This document shows, piece by piece, positions 46,472 through 57,798 of a stretch of 64,000 nt of DNA. A program made the position numbers and the translations under genes. The stretch is from Sordaria brevicollis. Taxonomy: Eukaryota; Ascomycota; Sordariomycetes; Sordariales; Sordariaceae. The notes under the pieces were generated by a model. The model saw nothing but the letters and a program-made list of their open reading frames with translations. It was not told the origin of the DNA and searched no databases. Each line of letters begins with the position of its first letter. Positions within the stretch are counted from its first letter, which is position 1. The stretch spans positions 2,666,001 through 2,730,000 of the forward strand of contig JAUTDP010000003.1 of NCBI GenBank assembly GCA_033439795.1, given 5' to 3'.

Positions 46472-47800
46472 TGAAACTATTGTTAAAAAATATATAATAC
46501 TTATTAAGGATAAAAAACCGTTACTAATAAATATAAATATATATTACCTAATTACTTTAACCGAAGAAGAGGATAAAATTCTTAATATTGTAATTTAAAT
46601 AATTAATTGTAATTACTTCTTAATAATTAATACTTCTCTAATTAAATTAATTAATTAATTAAGGGATTAAAGATTAACTCTTCTATTTATTTAATTATAT
46701 AGGTAATAAATAATTAAATAGCGGAAATAATATTTAGAATTCGAATTTAAGGCGGCCAATTTTAAAGATATAAAATATATAAGCGTAAAAGGCCAATTAA
46801 ATTCCCTTAAAAATTAATTTAAAGAGGTTAAAATTATTTATATTAGCTTTAATATTAAAGAAAAGAATATTTAGAATATAAATGAGTTTCCCTTTTAGGT
46901 AAGGGAAATTAAGGGAGTTATAAAAGTATTTCTTATTAATTATATCCCTTATATTATTTTAATATAATTTCCTTATTAATTAATATAGTAATAAATATTA
47001 TCGGTAAAGAATAGGGTACGTATAAAAAGGGTTATTTTCAATCCTAATAATAAAGAAAGTTTTATTACTATTGATATTATATTAATCATAATAAAGAATA
47101 TACTTTCCTTCTTAATATTTAAAACCCAAATTATAATATAAGGTAACGTATAAGCTAATTACGAAGTTAATTTAGATATAGTTATAACTAATATTATAAT
47201 TAAATATAATAATGTTTATCGAACTATATAATAAGTTAAATACTTTAATAAATATTCTTTTAAGCTATCCCCCTCCTTTAATAATATAATCGAAGAATAA
47301 TTTAATATATTACTAAATTACCCCCCCCTATTCGAAAGATTAAAAGAAACTATTACGGTTATTATATTAATAAAACCGAAAGTATATAAGGTATTATTTA
47401 TAAATAAATTTAAAATATATAAAGATTTTAATATCCTATAATATTATAATACCTTCGATATTATCCCTATAACGCTCCCGTCCTATACTAATTATATATT
47501 ATAATTATTCGATATAGAAGTATATTAAGTAATTAAAAAGGCTTACTAGAAGGTTCTAATTAATAAAATTACCAATAATATTATAATAATTAATTGTATA
47601 ATATTTCTAAATGATTAGAAGAAGGTTAAATAGGCTAGGTTTATATATAATAATATTTATAAAGGGTAGGAAAAAATAAGGCTTTAATTACTTAAACCAA
47701 ATATATTACTATTATTTATCTAATAATATAAATATAATTAATATATATATTATTTATAAATATCCTTTTTAATTAATTACGCGCATCTATTAAAATAAAA
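46472..47800. repeat. RIP-degraded body of the island
   Basis: AT-rich sequence depleted of CpA/TpG, with C-runs near 47,330. Only fragmentary reading frames are visible and no intact gene is present. Confidence 0.6.
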
Positions 47801-47967
47801 TAAGAACCCTTATTCCCTAAAGGACTCGAAGCTATTATACTACGGAAGGCCCTACGTACCCTTGAATCGCCAACTATTTAAAAGCGCCTTAATATCGCCA
47901 ATTCCCCGTTAAGAAAGAATAAAATAGTATTCCCTTGGGCGGAGCCGGAAATGCCCAACGGAGACAA

Positions 47968-47981
47968 TGAAACGCCCATTC
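47968..47981 (+). repeat. 14-bp inverted repeat, left member
   Basis: TGAAACGCCCATTC is the perfect reverse complement of 50,214-50,227. The pair brackets the simple-sequence segment and may be the tips of a second nested element. Confidence 0.5.
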
Positions 47982-48025
47982 TATCCTCCTCTTTTATATA
48001 AACGTTCTCTTACTTTAAACGAATT

Positions 48026-48426
48026 CTTTATTTATTTATTCACTTATTTCTTCACTTATTTATTCACTTATTTAATTATTTAATTATTTACGATTTTCAT
48101 TTTAATTTCCTTATTTTTTAATTCATCCTTTTATTAATTATTTTTTTTATTAACTCAATTAATTGTTTCTTTGTTTATGTGTTCTTTTATCTCCTTATTT
48201 AATTATTTCTCTATTCATTTTGTAATTTATTTATTTATTTACTTCCTTATTTCCTTATTTATTTCTTTCTTTGTCTTACTATTAATCCATTTATTTGTTT
48301 ATTCATTTATTTATTTAGTTATTTATTTATTTATTTATTTGTTTATTTATTCATTTATTTATTTATTTATTTATTCATTTATTTATTTATCTATTCATTT
48401 ATTTATTTATTTATGTATTTATTTCT

Positions 48427-48497
<71 letters not shown>

Positions 48498-48565
48498 TTA
48501 ATTCAATTTTTCATTATTTATGTATTTATTTATTTATTTATTCATTTATTTATTTATTTATGTAT

Positions 48566-48604
<39 letters not shown>

Positions 48605-48712
48605 TTTTCTTAATCTACTTTTTTCTTTATTCATATATTTATTTACTTACTTATTTATTAATTTCTTTATATATTTATTTATTCCTTTATTCATTAAGTT
48701 GCTGAATTTTTC
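48026..48712 (+). repeat. Imperfect (TTTA)n tetranucleotide repeat
   Basis: Nearly 700 bases of TTTA units with occasional TTCA, TTTG or CTTA variants. The plus strand is almost free of G. The long frame encoding Phe/Ile/Tyr/Leu runs is an artefact of the repeat. Confidence 0.92.
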
Positions 48713-49002
48713 ATTCTTAGTATTATTTCTTTTCCCGTTAATTTTCTTCCCTATTAATACCTTCATTTAGTAATAGAATCTTTAAATTTCTAATTTCTAA
48801 TTAATTTTATTTCTTCTATTGATTTTTAATTTTTCCTTATTTTTTTTCTTTTTTTTGTATTTTCCTTCTTCTCATTTTCCCTTGTTTTATTTTATAATTT
48901 TATTTACACAATTTGCTTTACTTTTGAAATTATATTTTTATTTTGTTTATCTTCTTTTTTCTTTTTGTTTTTTTCCTCTTACCTTCCATTTTTACCCTTA
49001 TA

Positions 49003-49440
<438 letters not shown>

Positions 49441-49717
49441 TACCTTCTAACTTTCTTCAAAATTATTTTATTTAATTTTTCCCAATTTTTTTTTCGATTT
49501 CTTTTCAATTTTTTTTCTTCTACCTATCCGTTAAATTTTTTCAAAGTCGTTTTTCTCCCTCAGCAGGGGGTATAGAAATTTCTAAGGGAGTGCATTCTAT
49601 TCGCCTTCTTCCGCTCTATATTTTAGTACCCCCTTTTTTAAGGGTTAGGTTTATAGGCTTTAGAAAAAAACTTAGCGATTTTTTGAAAAAAAAATTTCGA
49701 AATTTTTCTAAGTCTAC

Positions 49718-49799
49718 TAACAATTTCCGGCCGCCGTCGTTCCCGTGACCGTATTAACAATTTTTGGCCGCGGCTATTCCCGCTAACAATTTTTGGCCG
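49718..49799 (+). repeat. Three short tandem copies of TAACAATTTYYGGCCG
   Basis: Copies start at 49,718, 49,755 and 49,784 (periods 37 and 29), each followed by a C/G-rich stretch ending TTCCCG in the first two. They lie in a less RIP-mutated patch (49,560-50,260). Confidence 0.7.
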
Positions 49800-50213
49800 G
49801 CGTGCTAAATTCGTCCCGCGAAAGCGATATATCCTTTTTCTAATCTTCTTTTTCATTTTGCTTAATAACCGCTCGTCAGAATTTGATGCAATCGGTACCA
49901 TTCTATCCGGAATAATTAGACCAACACAACGGTACCTCTTTTGTATCTGCGACGTTGAATTTGAAGGGTGTATCGCCCTTTCAATGGCATTTCGTTGAAA
50001 AAAGCTCGGGCCTCGACTTCAGCTGAACTCAGAATGCCCCGATTAGGCATATGGGGACTTCAGCGACTCCGCAATTAATCTGCTGTTCGAACCGTTATAG
50101 ATAGAAACGCCGCTCCTTCCTCGGAAGTTTCGCTGCGCGGGCCCATGGACCACGACCTTCGGTGTTCAATTCCATGATACGGGGCCCGGCGCCGCTTAAC
50201 GTTCTATGCGGAG

Positions 50214-50227
50214 GAATGGGCGTTTCA
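50214..50227 (-). repeat. 14-bp inverted repeat, right member
   Basis: Reverse complement of 47,968-47,981. The patch between about 50,100 and 50,230 has normal composition and GC-rich palindromic blocks such as GGGCCCGGCGCC. Confidence 0.5.
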
Positions 50228-50249
50228 ATTAATAACGTTAAAATAGCGT

Positions 50250-51488
50250 TAAAAGTCTCTATTAATAACTAATAAATAATATTCGACTAGTAAGAATTAT
50301 AATTTCGCCGTATTGAAGCGGAAGTATAGAAATAGAACCCGCAACGCTATATTACTATAAGGGATAGAGCGTATACGAAAGAGGTTTTAAATATTAAAGT
50401 AGCTATTAAAATGTTATTCGATATAAAGGAAGGTTTAAAAAAAACTTAGTGAGTAAATATAGCCTTTATTAAAAAGGTCGCCTTCGAGGATAACCTTAGT
50501 TTTAAATAATAATTACTATGCAAACCCTAGGATAAGAAAAAAAAAGGTCCCGTTATTAATAAGGCTCCCATCCTTAATGAAAACGGTTTTATATTTATTA
50601 CGAAAGATAATTTAGAATATAAATACGTACTATACGTAAAAAAAGGATAGGATAAAATTAAAAATAAGGGTAATAAGGCTCGTTGTATTGACTTTATTAA
50701 TTTATAGGGATAAAACTTTAATTTTTATATCTTTAATATAAAGGTATAAAAAATAATATAATTAAAGTAAAATATAAAGGCATTCCTAACTAGCTTCGAA
50801 GATAAAGAGGATTAACGGTTTAAAAAAATAAAAAAGACTACCCTACCTTTAATATACGAAAATTACGTACTTTTTAAAACCTATAGTAAAAAGAGGGTAA
50901 AGAAAATTAAAAGGGGGAATTCCTCTTCGATAAAAATTATCTTAGGCAACGAAGTAAAAGAATTATTAAAATTCCTAACTTTATTAAAATACCCTTATTT
51001 AATTATTAAGAGGGTAATAGAAATAGGACCTTCTTTAATAAAGCCTTTATTTATAAAATTAACCGTATTAATACCCTATTTTCTTTTATATAAGAAGACG
51101 AAAACTAAACCCCCCTCTTTTAAGAAAGGGAAGGAGAAAGCTATTATAGATTTTAAAAAAGAGGAAGAGGAAATTATTATAATAATTATAATAGTAGTAA
51201 GTAAGAAATTGGAGGTATTTATTAACTGTATACGGGTTACTATTATTATACTAAATAATTTTAATAATTTTAAAAGTATTAACGTAAATAAGGGTATAAA
51301 TAAGGGTAAGGAATTTAAATCTAAATGGGAAATTATTGTATAAATAGTAGCGTACACGGGCCACCCATAGCTTTTTAATACTATAATAATACATTACGAC
51401 CTTTTTTTCAATAAAAAAATAGCATCACTAAATAGAGCCAATCTTTACGAGTAATTTATATATTTCATCGTATTTTTTGAATATATTT
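50250..51488. repeat. RIP-degraded right part of the island
   Basis: AT-rich with almost no CpA/TpG. A minus frame of 93 codons (51,076-51,357) and other fragments are low-complexity and unsupported as genes. Confidence 0.55.
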
Positions 51489-51591
51489 TGGTAGAATTGT
51501 TATATTGCGAACGTTCTAGAGCGTTACAGAGCTTGCGCATTACAGGTAAAACTCCCGACTCTCGAAGGGACTAAGAGAGGAGGTTGGCTAG
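51489..51591 (-). repeat. Right terminal inverted repeat
   Basis: Inverted partner of 45,588-45,692. It retains TG and CA where the left copy has TA. It ends about 270 bases before the MDM10 start codon, so the element edge forms the distal part of that promoter region. Confidence 0.8.
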
Positions 51592-51863
51592 ACCCACCAC
51601 ATAGCTACAACACCTAACCGACGAATATTGGTACGTACCTTGATAACAGCTGTGAACTCCCGTCCCAATTGCGATGATGAAGTGGAAGTGGAAATTGTTC
51701 AAGACTTGGAAACTCTAAACCCCGAACAACAACACCAGAGCTTTGCGACAGCAGCGCTCGTCACCTCCCAACCCTTGAGGTATCTACTCTTCAATGACAC
51801 GACAGAGGTGACCAAGCGCGACAGACTCGCGATCACGTTAGCCACACGGAAATCACCACAATC
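51592..51863. promoter_or_regulatory. MDM10 upstream region, 272 bp between transposon edge and ATG
   Basis: A normal-composition strip that must hold the proximal MDM10 promoter and 5' UTR. An open frame here lacks an ATG. Confidence 0.5.
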
Positions 51864-53359
51864 ATGCGCGAGTTCATGAATTACATCACCAATGCCTTCT
51901 ACGGCGCAACGGGGTGGAACGAGGACAACAAGTACAACGAGCTGAACGCGACATCCAGAGGTGCGATCATGGATAACTGGTAGTAGGCCTTCTGCAAAAC
52001 TATGGACTAATGCATAAACCCAAACATCCAGAGCTTATTGACTTTCCTCTCCCCCGTGGCCTGCGCCTGACCCTCTCCTCGCTCGCAACACCCCATTTTG
52101 CGACAAGCTACCAACTCGGCAGTGTTGGCGTCGTCGATGGCTCGATATCATACCTACACAGCTCCGTTCCCCTTACCCATATCGCCGCCCAGTCCGACAA
52201 GATCCCGCTTCCCGCGCTGCTACGATGCTACCGCCGGCTACATGACCTTCGCTCGCCCGGCCAGCACTATATGCTCGATGACCCCTTGTCCGGACTGCCG
52301 CCACCACCACAAAGCGCACAAGCACTCCTAGGTGCAGTATCAGACGCATCCAACGCGGATGGCTCGCTCATTGGAGGAAAAGCCGGCCAGGATCCAAGCA
52401 AATTTACACACTCTCTTCTATATGGCCGCCTGTACCTGCCCAAGTCATTGCTCGAGGGCATGATCATCAAGCGCTTTACCCAAGCGCTTCAGATCCAAGT
52501 AAGAGCTGTCAGTGAGCAGTCCCTAAGGAATGGCGGGACCATCCTGGGCCTGGTGCAGTACGACAAGGGCAAATATGGCCTCGAGGGCTTGTACTCGACC
52601 GACGGTGGCCTGCTCGGTTTCCGCGGTCTCTATAATTTTGGTGGCGATGCCTCTTCTTCGAACTGTGATCCTTGGACACCCGCGGTTGGGGAGAACAGCA
52701 ACCACAGCAGTAATGGAAACGGCCAAGGCATCGAGAAGGAGCGCATCTACGGCCGCTTCAGCGTCGGCGGAGAACTCTACTATGGAACCCTCAACAAATC
52801 CGGCGGCATGTCGCTTGGTGCACGTTTTGCCACCTTACCAGCGCACCGAGGGACACCACTGACCGCAACCCTAACCATCAACCCACTCATGGGCAACATC
52901 AACGCCACCTATGCCCTTCTGGCCCGCGAATACTGCTCGCTCGCAACGCGAGTCGAGTTCAACGTGTACAGTTACGAGAGCGAATGGGCGGTAGGTATGG
53001 AACTCTGGAGTAATCGTAGACCAGCCGGCTTCCTGCTCGGCGCCAGCCCTTCCAACGATCCTGAGCCGGAACCGCAGCCGCCCAGGAAGAAGGAGAGGAG
53101 TTTCCAGGCGAAAATGGAGTGGCGACTGGATGATCCTGAGCCTGAACCCGAGCCAACACCCAAAAACGAAACGGAAAAGAAAAAGAACGACGAGTATAAG
53201 GGAGTCCTGAAAGCTCGCCTTGATAACAACCTCCGCATTGGGTTGCTATGGGAAGGAAGGGCCAAGTCCCTCATCTTCAGCCTGGGGACGGGGATCGATC
53301 TGCATAAGTTGGGTGAACCCTTTAGGAGCCTTGGCCTTGAGGTTCAGTACTCATCTTGA
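51864..53359 (+). CDS. MDM10: Mdm10, ERMES and SAM complex subunit of the mitochondrial outer membrane
   Basis: Predicted 474-residue beta-barrel protein of the ER-mitochondria encounter structure (with Mmm1, Mdm12, Mdm34), also acting in late steps of outer-membrane barrel assembly with the SAM complex. Exons are 51,864-51,960 and 52,032-53,359; the 71-nt intron splits the Glu codon after ATSR. The N-terminus MREFMNYITNAFYGATGWN and the next exon's LIDFPLPRGLRL are diagnostic. Further conserved parts are HFATSYQLGSVGVVDGS, LLYGRLYLPKS and the C-terminal GIDLHKLGEPFRSLGLEVQY with a beta-signal-like end. A charged Pro/Glu/Lys-rich insertion (about residues 345-395) is typical of filamentous fungi. 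The gene is intact although the transposon island stops about 270 bases upstream. Confidence 0.95.
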
Positions 53360-53526
53360 TCATCGACCGGCCCGCAAAGAAAAGAAAATGGTCCTAATCC
53401 AACATCAATATTCGTACAGCTGCCTTTGGACAGACCGAGCTTTGTAAGATGTAAACCAAGTGGTTGTTGTCCGAAAAGTGGTAAATAATCGACCGCCGCG
53501 GTGAACGATTCGGAATGCAGGTCTGG

Positions 53527-56174
53527 CTACTCCAGGCAGATGGGAGTATCCCGACTAGAGCCCTCCAGGGACGGAGCAACGGATGCAGGTCTCTCGATTG
53601 ATTGCAGGATTTTCCCGGACCATGTATTATCAGGGGAGAGTCCTGGGTCGACATGCTGCGCACTTTGGTGCATCAGTTCTTGGGGTTGCTTTGGCTCTTG
53701 ATCCCGGACTTTGCGCCGTTCGTCGTCCCCGATCGATGGTATATTCGCCTTTTCCTGCGGGTGCTTCCTTATTGACTTTTCCTGATGCCGCCTTACTGCT
53801 TTGGCGAAAACGCTCCGCTCCTGGATCCGTCTGAGCTTGCTGGGCCGAATCTTTGCAGCGCGACCAAATCTGTTAGTGGCGGTCAGAACAAAGGCGGACT
53901 TCCTACCAGCTAAGCCTCCGGTCTGCCCTACTTTAAGGCGTTGCAACAAATGAGACCGAGCGGGCGGTCCCGAGAGACGAGGATAGCAGGCCTCGGAATG
54001 GGCATTTGCGCGGTAGCTGAACCGCTTCAGGTTCAGCTGCTCGGTGGACTTTCTGATGGTTTTTTTAGGGCGCCGAGTGTTGGCCTTCTCGCAGGGGGAG
54101 CTAGGTTCATCGTCTGGTACCATCTTATACTGCGACCTTTCAGATGAGCCTAGGCGTGGAAGACGAACTTCCAAGCGAGGTGGCGACGAACATGGTTGGA
54201 CGTTCTGAACCAGACGTTCGGAATTACCAAGTCTCTGTACTCGAGCGGACGGCAGATACGACGGGGCCGGCGCTGATACCACTGGCGGGTCTGATGATGG
54301 AACCGGAGTCTGGAAGAAACCAGACCGCCCGTCGATAATTGATAGAGGGTTGAGTAGTGCAGATGAAGACAACTCGGAAGTTTGAGTTGAGGCAATGGCC
54401 CGACAGGGAGACTGTGCCTCGAGGAATTGGTTGAATTCCTCTCGGTTAAGCCCTAGATGTTTCCGGACGCCCTTAACAGGTTTCGCACAAAAGTTCTGGC
54501 CATCAAATACCTCCCAATGGCCTGGGGGGGAGGTACCTAACAAGCCTTCGCGCCGCTGCCGAACAGCAACAACCTGTCGGCGATTCGCGTTGGTGGCTGG
54601 CGTCTGTCTAGTTGCCGTTTCCACTTGGGCCTCGTCGTTGGTTGTCGGCTGTACTGGGAGCTCGTCGTCGCCCTCAGTATTTTCCCCATTCAGTAATGAC
54701 CCGAAATCGACCAAAGGGCCATTCTCGTCTACCTCCTGCTGCTGGTTGAGTGCTTCGTAGTCACCATCCCTATCAATCATGTCTGCCTCTGCCTCTGCAT
54801 CGATGGCAGGTGTAGAATCTTCCGCACCTGACGCAGTGCCCGGTTGTATGATGGTTGGGGTATTAGAGCAACCGCCGCAATTGGCGCACACGGCAGACTT
54901 GCGACTTGCGGGGACGGCAAACGGAAGGGTCTCGACGGCGAAAGTAACACCGGTGACGCGGCGAATTTTGGCCAAATAGCCTAGACAACTACGGGAAAGC
55001 GTCGTCAGTACTGCATAGAAACATAAACCCATCCTTAAGGCGTTCTCCAAGGCCGAGAAGGAGGGGAATCCGGCTATCAGGATCATGCTTGAGGACGTGT
55101 ATATGGAGCTGACGCCCGATATTCAGGCAGCAGATGAAGGAGTTGGGGGAGCATCTGGAGCAGTACCCGTAATATGATTTGAAAAGTAGACTTACCTTGC
55201 ACAAGGACTGTGGTTCAGGAAAACTTTAGCCTTCACTCTGTCGGCGGGCAGCTCAATGTGTTTAAGCTCATGCATGCGAGCTAGGTCGCTGGTCTGTAGG
55301 AAGTCTTGCAAAAGCTTCAACACCCAAGCCGTCGATAATTGCTTCTCGACACTAGCACGGGTTAGTCCACAATTTCATTGCCAAGCCCAAAACGAGAACC
55401 AAAGAAATGTACTCACTGTGATGCCATATATCTTCCAACGTGCTCAAGCGGCACGACACTCTCCCCCGGGCAATCGTAAGGCTGCATATACAACTTGAAC
55501 CCCATAACCTCGCACGCATATCTGACCAAAGCGGTCATTTTCCCATTTGGTAGAACACCCTGGGTCTGGGTCTGGGGCGATGAATCCCCTTCATCTTTCC
55601 ACCCGCTTACCGCCATCATCTGCGGGGCGCTCGACTCGTATGAGGCGATGAAGCCGCATGTTGAGTTTAAAATCGGAAATGTCACGCTTGTAGTGACGAC
55701 CTCTCGTAGTACTGTCAGTTTCTTTCCGTCTGACAGTATAGTTGATTTGGAAAGTGGATGGTCGTCGGTCGACAATATAGCCCGAAGTGCTTCCGGCTCC
55801 CGGAAAATGGTTGATACGTATCGGGAGTTTTTTTTGCGCCTATCTTTTGGCTGCCATCCGAGTCTTTCGTATTGCTGCAACTTCTTCGCCCTCGCTGTAG
55901 CCGAACGGGCATACTGCCGCGCAGTATTCCCAGCTTTGTCCTTGGTACAAAACGAAGCCTTGCACAATAGCAGTAGCTTGACCATCGATAGAGACCCGGC
56001 TAGGACAGCTAGGTGCAGGGGGGTGACCTGGTCTCTGGTCGACTGAATGTTGACCGTAGAGGCACCCTTATTGTGACGAAGAATCCGCTTGACCCTTTTG
56101 ATGTCCCCTTCGAGGATGGCCTCATGTATGGGATGGAGGCCAAGCGCCTTGACCATGAACTCCGACGGCTTCAT
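53527..56174 (-). CDS. Ankyrin-repeat protein with a deaminase-like zinc signature (HVE...PCASC)
   Basis: Predicted 791-residue protein from three exons on the minus strand: 55,417-56,174, 55,196-55,351 and 53,527-54,988; introns are 65 and 207 nt. Residues about 11-90 form two to three ankyrin repeats (LHPIHEAILEGD, TPLHLAVLAGS, GNTARQYA). Splicing exon 1 to 2 creates His253-Val-Glu255, followed by KQL. Splicing exon 2 to 3 creates Pro302-Cys303-Ala-Ser-Cys306. HxE plus PCxxC is the zinc site of cytidine-deaminase-fold enzymes. A CANCGGC cluster follows within about 40 residues. The remaining ~450 residues are polar and probably disordered. Fungal ankyrin proteins with a domain related to the bacterial ssDNA deaminase toxin SsdA exist to my knowledge, and this looks like one; that link is unverified. 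Activity and substrate are unknown. It converges with MDM10, with 167 bases between the stops. Confidence 0.75.
55034..55172 (+). pseudogene. Possible coding relic antisense within the 207-nt intron
   Basis: On the plus strand, opposite intron 2 of the ankyrin-deaminase gene, a protein-like reading appears: KAFSKAEKEGNP, IRIMLEDVYMELTPDI. After a one-base frame change it continues as RQQMKELGEHLEQYP and a TAA stop. The amphipathic, Glu/Lys-rich pattern looks like real coding sequence rather than intron. No family is recognised and no upstream exon could be joined. It may be a fragment captured during rearrangement, or coincidence. Confidence 0.25.
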
Positions 56175-56921
56175 ACTGAAAGATCAAAACACAGCTGATG
56201 GGGCGCGGCAACCTGGCGTGTGAAATCTGGAACCCCAAGGTGAGTTCAAGGTGAGGGTTGACCGAGATAAACAAAAAATCTCACGAAAGTTGGTTTGGAA
56301 AAGAAGCGGGGGAGAATAGGAATCTGAAAGTGGTATTGGCTGCTACTAAAGCACGACAGATCGTGTAAACAGATAAAGAGATCAACGTGAGAGGTTGGTT
56401 GGTGATGGAGTGCGAGAGGTGGTGTACTCCGACAGTCCAAAGTGAAACGTAAGCCGGACGCCGCGGGGAGAGGATGGGTAAAGGTTGATTGCAGGTGAGA
56501 GAGGAACGCGCGAGCTTCAAAAACGAGGGTATCTCTCTGATAAGTCGTGTATAATACCGTTGGTGGGCGTGGGAGGAAAGGGACATATCCAAGCAAACAC
56601 GTAACCCCTCACTTGGGAGATCGGATGAAAGTATGGCATAATATTAGACGTGTGGGCATGGCACCGGCACTGAGCAGAGGCGAGGTCAACATAAAGAGTC
56701 TGGAGGCAGGATGTGATATTTCACAGTTGAAACTTTACGATATTCGAGAACCAGCAGCCCGAGGCATGACCAAGAAGCAATCCATTTTTGACGCCTGAAA
56801 CCTGATATGCTACCGGGAAATCGAAATCATGCAACGCAAAGCCGTCACTCCAGAACGTGCGGGTATCGTGTTCGTGAAAGGGGGAAGATTTAGATGTTAT
56901 TCATGATATCTAGCGACGAAT
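56175..56921. other. Intergenic, no supported gene
   Basis: Probable promoter of the ankyrin-deaminase gene plus the 3' flank of RPS19. Several short frames lack recognisable features. Confidence 0.5.
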
Positions 56922-57798
56922 TTACTCGTCATCCTCCTCATCGGCCTCAATGACGGTCTGGGCGATACCTGTATTATGTCTGTTAGCGCAATGATTAAAC
57001 CAAGACTGGACTGTTTCCAGAAGCAAACTTACGGTCCAGATCACGCTGGCCCTGCTGGGTGATGCGGCGACCACCCTTCTCCTCATCCTGCTCAAGGACA
57101 CCGATCTTCTCGAGGGCCTGGAGGACCTTGCGGTCAACGGAGCCGGAGGCATCGACGTGGTGGGAGGGACGGCTGCCACGGTTCTTGGCAGTGCCGTGGA
57201 CGCGGCGGAGACGGCCAACACCGACGGTCTTGCGGAGGTAGACGTGGCGGGCAACGGAGGCGGCGCGAACGAAGAACCAGTCGATGTCCTGGGGAGGCAT
57301 CTCCTTGGCGGGGCCGGTCTTGACGGTGTCAACCCAACCTGTTATCGCGAGTTAGCCGGCTGCCTCTTCTTCAACACGGGGTTCTGTTTGGGTTTCAAAG
57401 CTTACCGGGAACGGGCAGCTTGCCCTGGCGCTTCAAGAAAGCAGCATAGGCGTTGACGAACTTGTGGGGCTACATATCACACAAAAATACCGTATTAGCA
57501 ATGATTCCGTCATCGGAAGTCTTTCGACCCCCTCGCGCCTGCTCCCATTTTCTTCTTTGTTGTCGTCGTGCCCGCTGGTTTGTGTTTCGTCGTCGTGATC
57601 GCCGGCCAGCTCGGCAAAGCTCCGGCTCAGCTCATCGCTTTGAGGGGCTCAGGAATTGCGTTTGCCAGCCGGTCGATTTCGGACTCGGACAGCGATCGAT
57701 GTGATTTTGAAGTTTCTGGTTCGGCCGCAGAGGAGATCTCAAGATGAAGATCTTTGGTGGCCTACCTCGACGTCCCGAACAGTGACACCTCCAGGCAT
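56922..57798 (-). CDS. RPS19: 40S ribosomal protein S19 (eS19)
   Basis: Small-subunit ribosomal protein, 149 residues from four exons on the minus strand: 57,766-57,798, 57,406-57,469, 57,033-57,338 and 56,922-56,968; introns are 296, 67 and 63 nt. It begins MPGGVTVRDVE, continues PHKFVNAYAAFLKRQGKLPV and contains the strongly conserved DIDWFFVRAASVARHVYLRK and VGVGRLRRVHGTAKNRG. It ends with an acidic EADEEDDE tail. A long first intron right after the start codon region is common in fungal ribosomal protein genes and may hold regulatory sequence. Length agrees with the family (about 145-150). Confidence 0.96.

Noticed and set aside
51628..51879. 83-codon frame upstream of MDM10
   Set aside because: It starts at TTG, contains no ATG, and overlaps the true MDM10 first exon in another frame.
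56246..56596. 116-codon minus frame between the ankyrin-deaminase gene and RPS19
   Set aside because: Pro/Ser/Phe-rich composition from pyrimidine-rich leader sequence, overlapping a second frame of similar length; it looks like promoter or UTR sequence.
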